The translations under genes and the position numbers were made by a program. Of a DNA stretch of 64,000 nucleotides, positions 1 through 7,490 are shown piece after piece (position 1 is the stretch's first letter; every line of letters begins with the position of its first letter). Location: positions 552,895 through 616,894 of the forward strand of contig CAVVCU010000007.1 of assembly GCA_963746825.1 (NCBI GenBank), read 5' to 3'. The notes under the pieces are model-generated. The model was not told the DNA's origin. It did not search any database and saw only the letters and a list, made by a program, of their open reading frames with translations. Source of the stretch: JACVRW01 sp963746825. Lineage in GTDB: Bacteria; Actinomycetota; Thermoleophilia; Solirubrobacterales; Thermoleophilaceae.

Positions 1-1585
1 GGGCGCGCCCCACGAAGGGGTCGTAGATCGTTCCTATGGGCAGCAGCGGCTGGCCGTAGCGGCTCCAGCTGGCGCCGAGCTCGCCCAGCAGGCCCACCAG
101 GTTGGTCTCGGCGATGCCGAGCTCGATGTGATGGCCGCCAGTCGACTCGTGCCAGTGCACGAGCGTCTGGGGATCGTCCGCGAACCAGTCGCGCCGTTCG
201 CCCACCGACCAGATCTCCCCCTTGTTGATCCAGCCGCCCAGGTTGGTCGAGCTGGCCACGTCGGGACTCACGGTGACCACTCGAGCGGCGACGTCGGGTG
301 CCTCGTGCACGAGGTCGACGAAGAAGCGGCCAAAGGCCTGCTGGGTGGATGCCACGCCTCGGTGTGTGCGGCCCACGGCCACCGGCACCGCGGGCGGCGA
401 CACCGGCTCGGGCTCGTCGCGGGCCAGCGCGGTGGCCGCAGCCGCGCACAGCTCGCCTTCGGCGCTGGCCGGGTCGAAGGCCGCCCACGGATCGTCGGCG
501 TCGGCGCCGAGACCCGCGGCCAGCTCGAGCATCTGGTCGCGGGTGAGCAGCGCGGAGTGGTTCTCGGGATGGCCCTCCACCGGCAGCGACCAGCCCTTGA
601 TCGTGTAGGCGAACACCACCGTCGGGCGGTCGGAGTCGACGGCGCGGTAGGCCTCGATCAGCTTGGCCGGATCGTGGCCGCCGAGATCGCGCACCGCCGC
701 GCGCAGCTCCTCGTCGTCGAGCTCGCCCACCAGCCCGGCGAGCTCGCGCTCTCCGCCCGGCAGGCGCTCGCGCAGCTCGGCGGGCTCGGAGCGCAGCAGC
801 CGCTGGTACTCCTCGTTGGGCATCGCGTCGATTCGCCGGCGCAGGCCCTCTCCGCCCGGGCGCTCGAACAGCGCCTCCAGCCGCGACCCGTACTTCACCG
901 AGATGGTCTGCCAGCCCGCCCCCTCGAACATGCCGGCCCAGCGCCCGAAGGCGATGTCGGGCACCACGCGGTCGAGGGACTGGCGGTTGAGGTCGACCAC
1001 CCACAGCACCTCGCCGAGCTTGGCCACGCTGGGATCGGCGATCGCCTCCCACACCGCGCCCTCGTCGAGCTCCGCGTCGCCCAGGAGCGCGATCTGGCGT
1101 CCCATCGGCGGTGCCTCCAGCCGGTGGGTCTCCAGGTAGCGCCGCGCGATCGCGCCCCAGATGGGCGCGGTGGCGCCGATCCCCACCGAGCCGGTCGAGT
1201 AGTCCACCGGGTCGGGATCCTTGGTGCGGCTCGGGTAGCTCTGCAGCCCGCCGAACGCGCGCAGCGTCTCGAGGTAGGGACGGTCGAGGCGTCCGAGCAG
1301 GTAGTTGATCGCGTGCAGCGCCGGCGAGGCATGGGGCTTCACCGACACCCGGTCCTCGGAGCGCAGCTCGGAGAACCACAGCGCGCACATCAGGCTCACC
1401 ATCGAGGCACTCGAGGCCTGGTGGCCGCCCACCTTCACCCCGCTTCGGTTCTCGCGCACGCGGTTGGCGTGGTGGACGATGGCGGCGGCGAGCCACAGCA
1501 CGCGCCGCTCGATCGACCTCAGCGTCGCGAGGTCAGGAGTCGCGCGCGGCTGCGAGGGCGGGGTCGCGCTCAGTGAACCACTCAT
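1..1585 (-). CDS. Thiamine-diphosphate E1 / transketolase-like enzyme (AceE-like), C-terminus cut by window edge
   Basis: About 528 residues are visible and the C-terminus lies outside the window. The protein reads like the homodimeric pyruvate dehydrogenase E1 (AceE) and transketolase superfamily: HASPALHAINYLLGRLD near residue 75, SYPSRTKDPDPVDYSTGSVG, then the ThDP-binding signature beginning GDAELDEG and ending DLNRQSLDR. Further on, NLGGWINKGEIW and ELGIAETNLVGLLGELG resemble the pyrimidine-binding half. It should use ThDP and Mg to decarboxylate a 2-oxo acid or transfer a two-carbon unit in the cytoplasm; the exact substrate is not decided by sequence. The ATG at 1585 overlaps the end of the upstream NTF2-like gene by about 50 bases, and the N-terminus is shorter than in Escherichia coli AceE. 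No E2 or E3 gene is in the window. Confidence 0.8.
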   Translation of the reverse strand, partial: MSGSLSATPPSQPRATPDLATLRSIERRVLWLAAAIVHHANRVRENRSGVKVGGHQASSASMVSLMCALWFSELRSEDRVSVKPHASPALHAINYLLGRLDRPYLETLRAFGGLQSYPSRTKDPDPVDYSTGSVGIGATAPIWGAIARRYLETHRLEAPPMGRQIALLGDAELDEGAVWEAIADPSVAKLGEVLWVVDLNRQSLDRVVPDIAFGRWAGMFEGAGWQTISVKYGSRLEALFERPGGEGLRRRIDAMPNEEYQRLLRSEPAELRERLPGGERELAGLVGELDDEELRAAVRDLGGHDPAKLIEAYRAVDSDRPTVVFAYTIKGWSLPVEGHPENHSALLTRDQMLELAAGLGADADDPWAAFDPASAEGELCAAAATALARDEPEPVSPPAVPVAVGRTHRGVASTQQAFGRFFVDLVHEAPDVAARVVTVSPDVASSTNLGGWINKGEIWSVGERRDWFADDPQTLVHWHESTGGHHIELGIAETNLVGLLGELGASWSRYGQPLLPIGTIYDPFVGRA

Positions 1586-1934
1586 GCGTGGCGATCTTCC
1601 CATCCCGGATCGTCAGCACGATGTTGAACGCCCAGCGTCCGTCCAACCCGCTCACGCGGCCGCGGGTGAGCCACGCCCCGCTCGCGACGACCCGGTCGCG
1701 GCCGTAGCCCTCGAGGCTGTCCACGACCATCTCGCTGGAGTCCCAGACGGAGCGCCATTGCTCCATGTTCTCGCGCACGCCCTCGCGGCCATGCCACGAG
1801 GCCTGCTCGGGCCACTCGGCGGCGGGGTGCATGACCGCGTCGTCTGAGTACATGTCCAGCACCCCTTCGAGGTCTCCCGCGTTCCAGCGCTCCATCGCCC
1901 GGCGGGCGACCTCGAGGTTCTTCTCGTCGGACAT
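1533..1934 (-). CDS. NTF2-like (SnoaL / DUF4440-type) protein
   Basis: A 133-residue protein starting MSDEKNLEVARRAMERWN, followed by AGDLEGVLDMYSDDAVMHP and a C-terminal strand WAFNIVLTIRDGKIATHEW. This pattern of an N-terminal helix, the W(N)xGD motif and a curved beta sheet is that of small NTF2-like proteins, which include ketosteroid isomerases, SnoaL cyclases and many without known function. The ATG at 1934 is preferred over an in-frame start 135 bases upstream because homology begins there. It overlaps the start of the E1-like gene, so the two are probably co-transcribed. Function is unknown; enzymatic activity cannot be assumed. Confidence 0.75.
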   Translation of the reverse strand: MSDEKNLEVARRAMERWNAGDLEGVLDMYSDDAVMHPAAEWPEQASWHGREGVRENMEQWRSVWDSSEMVVDSLEGYGRDRVVASGAWLTRGRVSGLDGRWAFNIVLTIRDGKIATHEWFTERDPALAAARDS

Positions 1935-2046
1935 AGGAAAAGTGTCGCTGCGCACTCGGCCAGCCGAGTGCTTGCGCAAAAACAAAACGGACCGTGCACC
2001 CGTCCTTGTGGCTGGTCCTCGGGCGTGCCCGCCGATCTTCGGCTCC

Positions 2047-2143
2047 GGCCAGGCTGATCCGCGGCGCACGAGCGGTATCGCTTAAGGCTGCTTCCTCCCG
2101 GATCTGACCTGGTTCGCAAGCGCTCGCCGCGCGGGACCCGGCC
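2047..2143 (-). ncRNA. ffs: Signal recognition particle RNA (small bacterial 4.5S type)
   Basis: The minus strand carries the nearly invariant SRP domain IV apical part: CAGGTCAGATCCGGGAGGAA followed by GCAGCC, including the GGGA tetraloop and the two symmetric/asymmetric loops that bind Ffh. Flanking arms pair as a long hairpin: CGCGGCGAGCG on the 5' side with CGCTCGTGCGCCGCG on the 3' side, closed by GGCC/GGCC ends. The 97-nt extent is that of the small hairpin SRP RNA; the exact ends are inferred from pairing and could be several bases off. With Ffh it targets ribosomes making membrane and secreted proteins. It fills most of the 354-base gap between the NTF2-like and GNAT genes; I see nothing else convincing there. 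Confidence 0.9.
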
Positions 2144-2288
2144 ATCTACGCCTCTGTCCGGCGTACTGACCCCGAAAGCCAAAACCCCTAAGACGGGAAT
2201 TCAGCCCCACTAGAGCGGATTGTGGGTGACAGGGCACCGCTACCTCCCCGCCTAGCACGGTCCGCCGCCAAGCATAGAGCCTCGGTGC

Positions 2289-2753
2289 TCAGGGCAGCGG
2301 GCGCGAGACGAACAGCGAACGCCCCGCAAGCCCGGGCTCGACCCCGAAGCCGAGGCGCTCGTAGAGACGGAGCGCGGTGGTGTTCGTCTCGGCCACGTCG
2401 AGCTGGATCCGCCGGCAGCCACGCTCGCCCGCGCTCGCGAAGGCCGACTCGATGAGCGCGCGGCCCAGGCCGCTGCCGCGCTCGCGCTCCTCGACGAACA
2501 GGTCCTCGAGCCAGCAGTCGGGGGCGCCGGTCCAGACGCTGAGCCGGTAGCGCAGCTGGCACACGCCCGCGGCGGAGCGCTCCTCGCCGGCCGCCGCGAG
2601 CAGGAACTCGGTATGTGGGTCTTCGAGCAGCTGGGCAACCGTGGCGCGAATCAGGTCGTCGCCCGGGTCGTCCCGGTCCATGGAGTCGCGAAAGCCGCCC
2701 ATGAGCGCGGTCACCGCCTCCAGGTCGTTTGGCTTCGCCTGCCAGACCCGCAT
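2289..2753 (-). CDS. GNAT-family N-acetyltransferase
   Basis: A 154-residue single-domain GNAT protein. The acetyl-CoA pyrophosphate loop is visible as ERERGSGLGRALIESAF (residues about 93-109), preceded by the strand CWLEDLFVEE and followed by RRIQLDVAETNTTALRLYERLGF, the usual motif B. It should transfer an acyl group from acyl-CoA to an amine; the substrate cannot be read from sequence. The ATG at 2753 faces the divergent DUF4230 gene starting at 2807, so both promoters must lie in the 53-base gap. Confidence 0.85.
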   Translation of the reverse strand: MRVWQAKPNDLEAVTALMGGFRDSMDRDDPGDDLIRATVAQLLEDPHTEFLLAAAGEERSAAGVCQLRYRLSVWTGAPDCWLEDLFVEERERGSGLGRALIESAFASAGERGCRRIQLDVAETNTTALRLYERLGFGVEPGLAGRSLFVSRPLP

Positions 2754-2791
2754 CGGGGCGAGTATCGCGCAGGAGCGGGCCGATCCGGCGC

Positions 2792-2797
2792 TACCTT
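2792..2797 (+). promoter_or_regulatory. Candidate -10 hexamer (TACCTT) for the DUF4230 gene
   Basis: TACCTT ends 9 nt before the ATG at 2807, a placement typical of leaderless or very short-leader transcripts in actinobacteria. No Shine-Dalgarno sequence lies in the interval. The same arrangement recurs at several genes in the window. Confidence 0.4.
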
Positions 2798-2806
2798 TGG
2801 GTCAGC

Positions 2807-3490
2807 ATGCTCGTCGAGGATCGTCGGTCTCGGGCTCGCCGCCCACCACAGCGGCGAGTGTCACGCGCGGCCATCGTGCTGCTGTCGCTGGCCGCCTTCA
2901 TCGGCGCCGCGGCGCTTCTGCTCGATCAGCTACCGAGCCTCAACCCGTTCTCATCGGAGACCAAGGACCGCAGCCAGCCGGCGGTGCTGAAGTCGATCGA
3001 GCGCTTGAGCGAGTACCGGGCGGCGAGCGCCCAGCTCCAGGTGATCGTCGACGTCGAGGAGGACGCCGACTACCTGCCCTCCTTCATCCTGGGTGAGAAG
3101 ACGCTGCTGGTGGCGGGCGGGAACGTCGACGCCGCCGTCGACTTCCGCGGTCTGGACAGGGACGCCCTGCGGGTCTCCGACGACCGCCGCTCGGTCACCA
3201 TCACGCTCCCCCAGCCGACGCTCTCGGAGGCCGAGCTCGACCTCGAACGGACCCGGGTGTTCGACAGCGACCGCGGACTGCTCGACCGCGTGGGCGACGC
3301 CTTCAGCGACAACCCGAGCAATGAGCGTTCGCTACTGCTGCTGGCCGAGGAGAAGCTGGAAGCGGCCGCCGCCGCGGACGCGGGAGTGATGAGCGCCGCG
3401 CGCGAGAACACGCGAGCGATGCTCGGGGGCCTGATGCGCGGGCTCGGCTTCACGCGCGTGACGGTGCGCTTCGCGGCCGCTCAGACGTAG
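2807..3490 (+). CDS. DUF4230 family single-pass membrane protein
   Basis: A 227-residue protein with a basic N-terminus, one membrane segment (about residues 24-42, AAIVLLSLAAFIGAAALLL) and an extracytoplasmic domain of the DUF4230 type. The domain contains the family patterns YRAASAQLQVIVDVEED, DYLPSFILGEKTLLVAGGNV and DAAVDFRGLD, and ends with a two-helix region rich in Ala and Glu followed by a strand TRVTVRF. Family function is unknown. The ATG at 2807 is chosen because an earlier in-frame ATG (2729) would lie inside the divergent GNAT gene and the extra residues look non-coding. ridA follows 11 bases downstream. Confidence 0.8.
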   Translation: MLVEDRRSRARRPPQRRVSRAAIVLLSLAAFIGAAALLLDQLPSLNPFSSETKDRSQPAVLKSIERLSEYRAASAQLQVIVDVEEDADYLPSFILGEKTLLVAGGNVDAAVDFRGLDRDALRVSDDRRSVTITLPQPTLSEAELDLERTRVFDSDRGLLDRVGDAFSDNPSNERSLLLLAEEKLEAAAAADAGVMSAARENTRAMLGGLMRGLGFTRVTVRFAAAQT

Positions 3491-3493
3491 AGT
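3488..3493 (+). promoter_or_regulatory. Candidate -10 hexamer (TAGAGT) for ridA
   Basis: TAGAGT overlaps the stop codon of the DUF4230 gene and ends 8 nt before the ridA ATG at 3502. This fits a leaderless ridA transcript in addition to read-through from the upstream gene. Confidence 0.35.
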
Positions 3494-3501
3494 GCGGGCC
3501 C

Positions 3502-3888
3502 ATGGCCCACCGCGAAGCGATTCAAACCGACCACGCCCCCGCCGCCATCGGCCCCTACTCCCAGGCGATGCGCAGCGGCGACCTGCTGTTCTGCTCCGGG
3601 CAGATCCCGCTCGATCCCTCCACGGGTGAGATCGTCAAGACCGACGTGGAGGGCCAGGCCCAGCGCTGCCTCGAGAACCTGACCGCGGTCTGCGAGGCGG
3701 CCGGCGCGTCGCTCGCCAACGCCGTCCGCTGCACGGTCTACCTCACCGACATGGGCGACTTCGCGCGCGTGAACGAGATCTACGGCAGCTTCTTCGAGGG
3801 TGACGACCCGCCGGCCCGGGTGGCCGTGGCGGCCGCCGCGCTGCCCAAGGGCGCCGACGTGGAGATCGACGCGATCGTCGCGCTGTAG
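3502..3888 (+). CDS. ridA: RidA/YjgF family enamine/imine deaminase
   Basis: The 128-residue length is exactly that of RidA proteins. The signature stretch begins RCTVYLTDMGDFARVNEIY and continues through PPARVAVAAAALPKGADVEI; the Arg in PPARVAV is the substrate-carboxylate-binding Arg of active RidA, and the N-terminal AIGPYSQA motif is intact. RidA hydrolyses reactive 2-aminoacrylate and related enamines released by PLP enzymes, forming cytoplasmic trimers. A PLP enzyme (kynureninase) lies 2.5 kb downstream but is not in the same operon. Confidence 0.93.
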   Translation: MAHREAIQTDHAPAAIGPYSQAMRSGDLLFCSGQIPLDPSTGEIVKTDVEGQAQRCLENLTAVCEAAGASLANAVRCTVYLTDMGDFARVNEIYGSFFEGDDPPARVAVAAAALPKGADVEIDAIVAL

Positions 3889-3901
3889 GGGCGAGTCGCG
3901 C

Positions 3902-3946
3902 TCGCTGAAGACCTTGGGGTCTATGGGGCCCCAAATTCTTCAGCGA
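3902..3946. repeat. Large two-tier palindrome over the start of the DUF559 pseudogene
   Basis: Outer arms TCGCTGAAGA (3902-3911) and TCTTCAGCGA (3937-3946) pair perfectly over 10 bp; after a 2-nt internal loop, inner arms TTGGGG (3914-3919) and CCCCAA (3929-3934) pair over 6 bp, leaving a 9-nt loop that contains the ATG at 3923. There is no U-run, so a simple intrinsic terminator for ridA is less likely than an operator or an element tied to the following gene. A second palindrome lies just before the related gene at 33.9 kb. Confidence 0.75.
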
Positions 3947-4609
3947 AGTGATGGCGCGAACGTGTGGGCCTTGGTGCGCCGGCAGCACGGCGTCGTGACG
4001 AGGGCGCAGCTGCTGGCAGTCGGCTTTCAGCGCGCACGCGGTCAAGCATCGAGTCGCGACCGGTCGCTCACTGTCTTGCGCTGCGGGCCACGAGCCGCGC
4101 TGAGCCACGAGGCTGCGGGGGAGCTATGGCAGATCCGTCCTCGAGCCGTCGGGCCGATCGAGGTGTCGGTGCCTCAGTCGGTCCGCCGGGTGGCGCCCGG
4201 AATCGTGATCCACCGGCGCGCGAGCCTCGGGCCGGCTGACGTGACCCGCCGCCGCGGCATCCCGGTGACCAGCCTGGTCTGCACGATGGTGGACCTGGCG
4301 CCGAGATTGGGCACCGGCGACATCGAGCGGATGATCAACGAAGCCGACAAGCGAGACCTGATCGATCCAGAGGGCCTCTTAGCTGCTGTTGAGGGGTCAC
4401 CCAGACGCCCCGGAGTCGCGGTCCTGCGGGCGGTGCTCGATCGCCACACGTTGGTCCTCACCGAGTCCGAGGCGGCGGCCGGCGGGTGAACGGCTTCACC
4501 GTTGACTTCTACTGGCCGGAACTGGGTCTCCTGGTCGAAACGGACGGCCTGCGCTACCACTGCACCCCCGCTCAGCAGGCCCGCGACCTGCTCCGAGACC
4601 AGAAAGCCG
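3923..4609 (+). pseudogene. Degraded AbiEi-like winged-helix / DUF559 nuclease-fold gene
   Basis: The first frame (ATG 3923 to stop at 4489) begins with the winged-helix segment ALVRRQHGVVTRAQLLAVGF that opens AbiEi-type antitoxin proteins. The usual RLHRGVYAVGH stretch is then missing, and homology resumes at CGPRAALSHEAAGELW and PVTSLVCTMVDLA. Past 4480 the DUF559 (Vsr-like restriction-fold) part continues in another frame as NGFTVDFYWPELGLLVETDG and ends after TPAQQARDLLRDQ, where family members continue for about 30 residues. So the gene has at least one internal deletion, a frameshift and a lost C-terminus. Intact family members are common, multicopy, orphan genes in actinobacteria; function is not established. 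Confidence 0.75.
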
Positions 4610-5311
4610 TCAGCGCTGAGGCTCTCGCTCCAGCGGGCGCAGGTCCGGCACGCCACCCGTCCAGACCTCGTCGGGCGCGGGAGGCCCGTAGGTCCTGACC
4701 GCGCCGCGATCGTCCGCTCCCTCGCGCCGCATGTGCCTGTACCAGCGGCCGTAGGCCGGCGCGGCGAGCACGGTGAGCCCGGTCAGCAGCGCCGAGCCCA
4801 CGAGCAGCGACAGATGGGTCACGAGCGGGTCCGTGTTTCCCGCCGACAAGGCCGCAAGGGCCGCGAACCCGACCCCGAACGCCATCCCCGTGTAGTAGTC
4901 GAGCGGGAAGCGCCAGATCCAGGGCACCTCGAACCACCAGACGCTGCCGCGCTTGAAGCGCGCGACCGTGTAGGCGGGGTTGAGCACGAACCAGATGTAG
5001 TCCCAGATCACGGCGAGGGCGAAGTAGGTGCCGATCACGAGAAGCTCGCCGCTGAGCGTCCATTCCACTCCCGACACGAAGGGCAGATGGAGCAGCAGCA
5101 TCGGGATGGTGAAGGCGAACACGTGGTAGCCGGTCAGCGGCCGGCCGCCCATGACGAACCCGAAGAGCTTCCCGAAGCGCCCGCGCTTGTACCACCAGGT
5201 CGGCAGCCGCTCGGCCCAGCCGTTGCCGCCCTCGATCTCGATCTCGATGCCGGCCAGGCCAAAGCAATAGACCCAGAGCAGGATCGTCCGGCCGATGTCG
5301 AGATCGTCCAT
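4610..5311 (-). CDS. Multi-pass membrane protein of unknown function, downstream of kynU
   Basis: A 233-residue protein starting MDDLDIGRTILLWVYCFGLA, with about five hydrophobic segments (near residues 8-25, 61-82, 88-110, 138-158 and 168-188) and a strikingly Trp/Tyr-rich middle (WDYIWFVLNPAYTVARF, WWFEVPWIWRFPLDYY). The charged C-terminus after residue 192 is likely cytoplasmic. I do not recognise the family. As the sequence stands the kynureninase frame has no stop before this gene, so a fused protein is formally encoded; a single-base error in kynU explains this better. It may be co-transcribed with the kynurenine genes, which makes a transport or membrane role in that pathway possible but unproven. 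Confidence 0.65.
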   Translation of the reverse strand: MDDLDIGRTILLWVYCFGLAGIEIEIEGGNGWAERLPTWWYKRGRFGKLFGFVMGGRPLTGYHVFAFTIPMLLLHLPFVSGVEWTLSGELLVIGTYFALAVIWDYIWFVLNPAYTVARFKRGSVWWFEVPWIWRFPLDYYTGMAFGVGFAALAALSAGNTDPLVTHLSLLVGSALLTGLTVLAAPAYGRWYRHMRREGADDRGAVRTYGPPAPDEVWTGGVPDLRPLEREPQR

Positions 5312-5358
5312 GGCCCGAGATTCGCTGCTCCTGTGGCTAGTCCTTGAGAAAACTGCGG

Positions 5359-6553
5359 CTACGCAACCAGTGCCGCGCAGGCGGACCACCGCTTCGTAGA
5401 CGTCCGCGAAACGGGTGTACAGCGGCGACAGCCCGAGGCGGATCGAGTCGGGCCCGCGGAAGTCGGGGATCACGTGGGCGCTGTCGATCAGCGTCTGCGT
5501 GAGCGTGGCGGCGTCGGCGTGGCGGAGGCTGACGTGCGCCCCCCGCTTCTTCGGATCGCGAGGTGTGCCGAGCTCGAAGCCCCGGGGGGCGAGCGCCTCG
5601 TCGTACAGCTCGACGAGGAAGGTGGTGAGCGCCGTTGCCTTGTCGCCGATGGCCGGCATCCCGGCCTCGCCGATGAGCCGGGCGCCGTGCTCGACCGCGG
5701 TGGTGGCGAGGATCGAGGGTGTCCCCGCGAGCCAGCCGCGGACGCCCGGCTCGGGGTCGTGGCTGCGCTCCATCGCGAACTGATCGCGCTGGCCGAACCA
5801 GCCCTGGATGGGCGTTCGCAGCTCCTGGTGCCTCCGGGTGCTCAGGTACAGGTAGGCGGGCGCGCCCGGCCCGCCGTTGAGGTACTTGTACGTGCAGCCG
5901 ACGGCCAGCTCCACGCCCCAGCGGTTGAGCTCGATGGGCACGGCGCCGGCGGAGTGGCTGAGGTCCCAGATCAGCGGTGCGGGCGCCTCGCCCGTGATTC
6001 GCGCCACGTCGGCCAGCGCTCCGGAGCGGTAGGCCACGTGGGACAGGGAGATGAGGGCGACCTCCCGCCCGGCGCACGCGGCGGCCACGTCGGCGGGCTG
6101 CGGGCCCTCGACGGCGTCGGCCTCGAACTGGATCAGCTCACGGCCGTGCGCGCGGGCCAGGCCGTCGAGCACGTAGCGGTCGGTGGGGAAGTTGCCGCGG
6201 TCGGTCACGATCGCGCCCTCGCGCTGGGAGAGCACGGCCGAGGCGAGCTTGAACAGGTTGACCGTGGTGGAATCGGTAACGATCACCTCGCCGGGTTGGG
6301 CGCCCAGGACACCCTCGGCCAAGAGGTCGCCGGCGCGCTGCGGAAGGTCGATCCACTCGTCCCAGCCCGTCACCAGGGAGGCGCCCCACTGGTCGATGCG
6401 CTCGTGCAGCGCGTCGCGGGTGGCGAGCGGAAGGCGACCTAGTGAGTTGCCGTCGAGGTAGATGGTGTCCGGGTCGCTGTGCACGAAGCGCTCGCGGAAG
6501 CCGGCGAGCGGATCGGCGGCGTCGAGCCGCTCGGCGTCCCCGCGCTCGATCAC
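5359..6553 (-). CDS. kynU: Kynureninase (PLP-dependent), with an apparent one-base insertion near the 3' end
   Basis: About 397 residues. Family features are all present: TIYLDGNSLGRLP near the N-terminus, VTDSTTVNLFKLASAV (PLP phosphate loop), DLSHSAGAVPIELN with the PLP-binding Asp, and GCTYKYLNGGPGAPAYLY whose Lys forms the Schiff base. It cleaves L-kynurenine to anthranilate and alanine. The start is the GTG at 6553, in a 4-base GTGA overlap with the upstream kynurenine formamidase-like gene, so the two are translationally coupled. Removing one base of the CC at 5373-5374 gives the ending RLRALVA followed by TAG at 5359-5361, a normal C-terminus. Without that correction the frame runs on into the membrane protein gene. 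Confidence 0.9.
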
Positions 6554-7269
6554 CGCTGCTCTTCGAGCCAGCGCACCACGGGCGGCCAGGCCGCCGAGCG
6601 GGGATCGACATGCTCCATGTGGCCCACTGCCGGGAGGGAGACGAGCTCGCAGGGATCGCCGGCCTCGACCGCCCGCCGCTGGTACTCGCGGGAGATCGAG
6701 ACGGGCACCTCGAGGTCGGCCTCGCCGTGCACCAGCAGCTGAGGCACGCCGAGCGGCAGCCGCTCGATCGGCGAGGCGAGGTCGTAGCGCGCGGGATGCT
6801 TCCCGGGCGGGCCTTCGAGCAGCCGCCGCACCACGCCGCCGCCGAGGTTCAGCCGCAGGGCCTCCCGGAGGTCGACAACCCCGGCTTGGGAGACGGCCCC
6901 CGCCAGCCGGACGCGCGGCTCGGCGCCCGGCGCCCCGGCCGGAAGCCCGCGCCGGGCGGCGGCCCACAGCGCCAGATGTCCGCCCGCCGAATGCCCGATC
7001 GTGAAGACGCGAGCGGTATCGAGCGGCTCCTCGAGAGCGCCGAGCTGATCGATTCCGGCGGCAACGTCCTCGAAGGTCTCCGGCCAGCCGCCGCGGCTGC
7101 GCCAGCCGAGGCGCCGGTACTCGAGGTTCCAGACGGCGAAGCCCCGCCCGGCCAGGTCGCCGATCAGCTCCTCCTCGAGGTTCAGCTTGTAGCGAGCGCG
7201 CCAGAAGCCCCCGTGGATGAGGACAGCGACCGGCCACGGCGCCGCCGCTTCCGTGGGCGGCGTGAGCAC
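6550..7269 (-). CDS. Alpha/beta hydrolase, probable kynurenine formamidase
   Basis: About 239 residues with the oxyanion motif IHGGFWRARY, the nucleophile elbow GHSAGGHLALW (Ser near residue 114), the acid region LLVHGEADLEVP and the catalytic His in VGHMEHVD. The HGGxW motif followed by a GHSAGGH elbow is typical of animal/bacterial arylformamidase-like hydrolases, and the 4-base overlap with kynureninase supports N-formylkynurenine as substrate. Both are inference, since other esterases share the fold. The GTG at 7269 is the only usable start, yet upstream codons still read RYGEHRDQYG, which resembles the family N-terminus. No ATG, GTG or TTG occurs in that frame back to the tRNA at 7345, so the true start may be obscured by an indel. 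Confidence 0.75.
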   Translation of the reverse strand: MLTPPTEAAAPWPVAVLIHGGFWRARYKLNLEEELIGDLAGRGFAVWNLEYRRLGWRSRGGWPETFEDVAAGIDQLGALEEPLDTARVFTIGHSAGGHLALWAAARRGLPAGAPGAEPRVRLAGAVSQAGVVDLREALRLNLGGGVVRRLLEGPPGKHPARYDLASPIERLPLGVPQLLVHGEADLEVPVSISREYQRRAVEAGDPCELVSLPAVGHMEHVDPRSAAWPPVVRWLEEQR

Positions 7270-7344
7270 GCCGTACTGGTCGCGGTGCTCCCCGTATCGA
7301 TAGATCCGCGTCTCGATGCCCCCAGTATCCTGGGCACCTCTCCC

Positions 7345-7418
7345 GGGCGCGTAGCTCAGTGGGAGAGCGCTGTCGCCTCACACGCGAGAGGTCGCTGGTT
7401 CGAACCCAGCCGCGCCCA
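7345..7418 (+). tRNA. tRNA-Val (anticodon CAC) with a two-base bulge in the anticodon stem
   Basis: Acceptor arms GGGCGCG (7345-7351) and CGCGCCC (7411-7417) pair fully, the D arm is GCTC/GAGC, and the T arm is GCTGG TTCGAAC CCAGC. The anticodon loop CTCACAC carries CAC with U33. The 5' side of the anticodon stem reads CTGTCGC where CTCGC would pair perfectly with GCGAG, so two extra bases form a bulge, giving 74 nt rather than 72. CCA is not encoded. The gene lies 75 bases upstream of, and on the opposite strand to, the kynurenine formamidase-like gene start. Confidence 0.85.
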
Positions 7419-7476
7419 TGCGGGTCCCTGCCGTCTTGGCTCACACCTTTTTCACAAGGAAGCGACTGGCGAGGCC

Positions 7477-7482
7477 TAGCTT
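7477..7482 (+). promoter_or_regulatory. Candidate -10 hexamer (TAGCTT) for the glycosyltransferase gene
   Basis: TAGCTT ends 8 nt before the ATG at 7491; TTCACA at 7451-7456 could serve as a -35 element, although the 20-nt spacing is long. Spacing fits a leaderless transcript independent of the tRNA. Confidence 0.4.
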
Positions 7483-7490
7483 GTTGTTCC

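Noticed and set aside
128..1576. Long plus-strand open frame
   Set aside because: It is antisense to the E1-like gene, whose minus-strand frame carries clear ThDP-enzyme motifs; the plus frame is Ala/Arg/Gly-rich GC noise.
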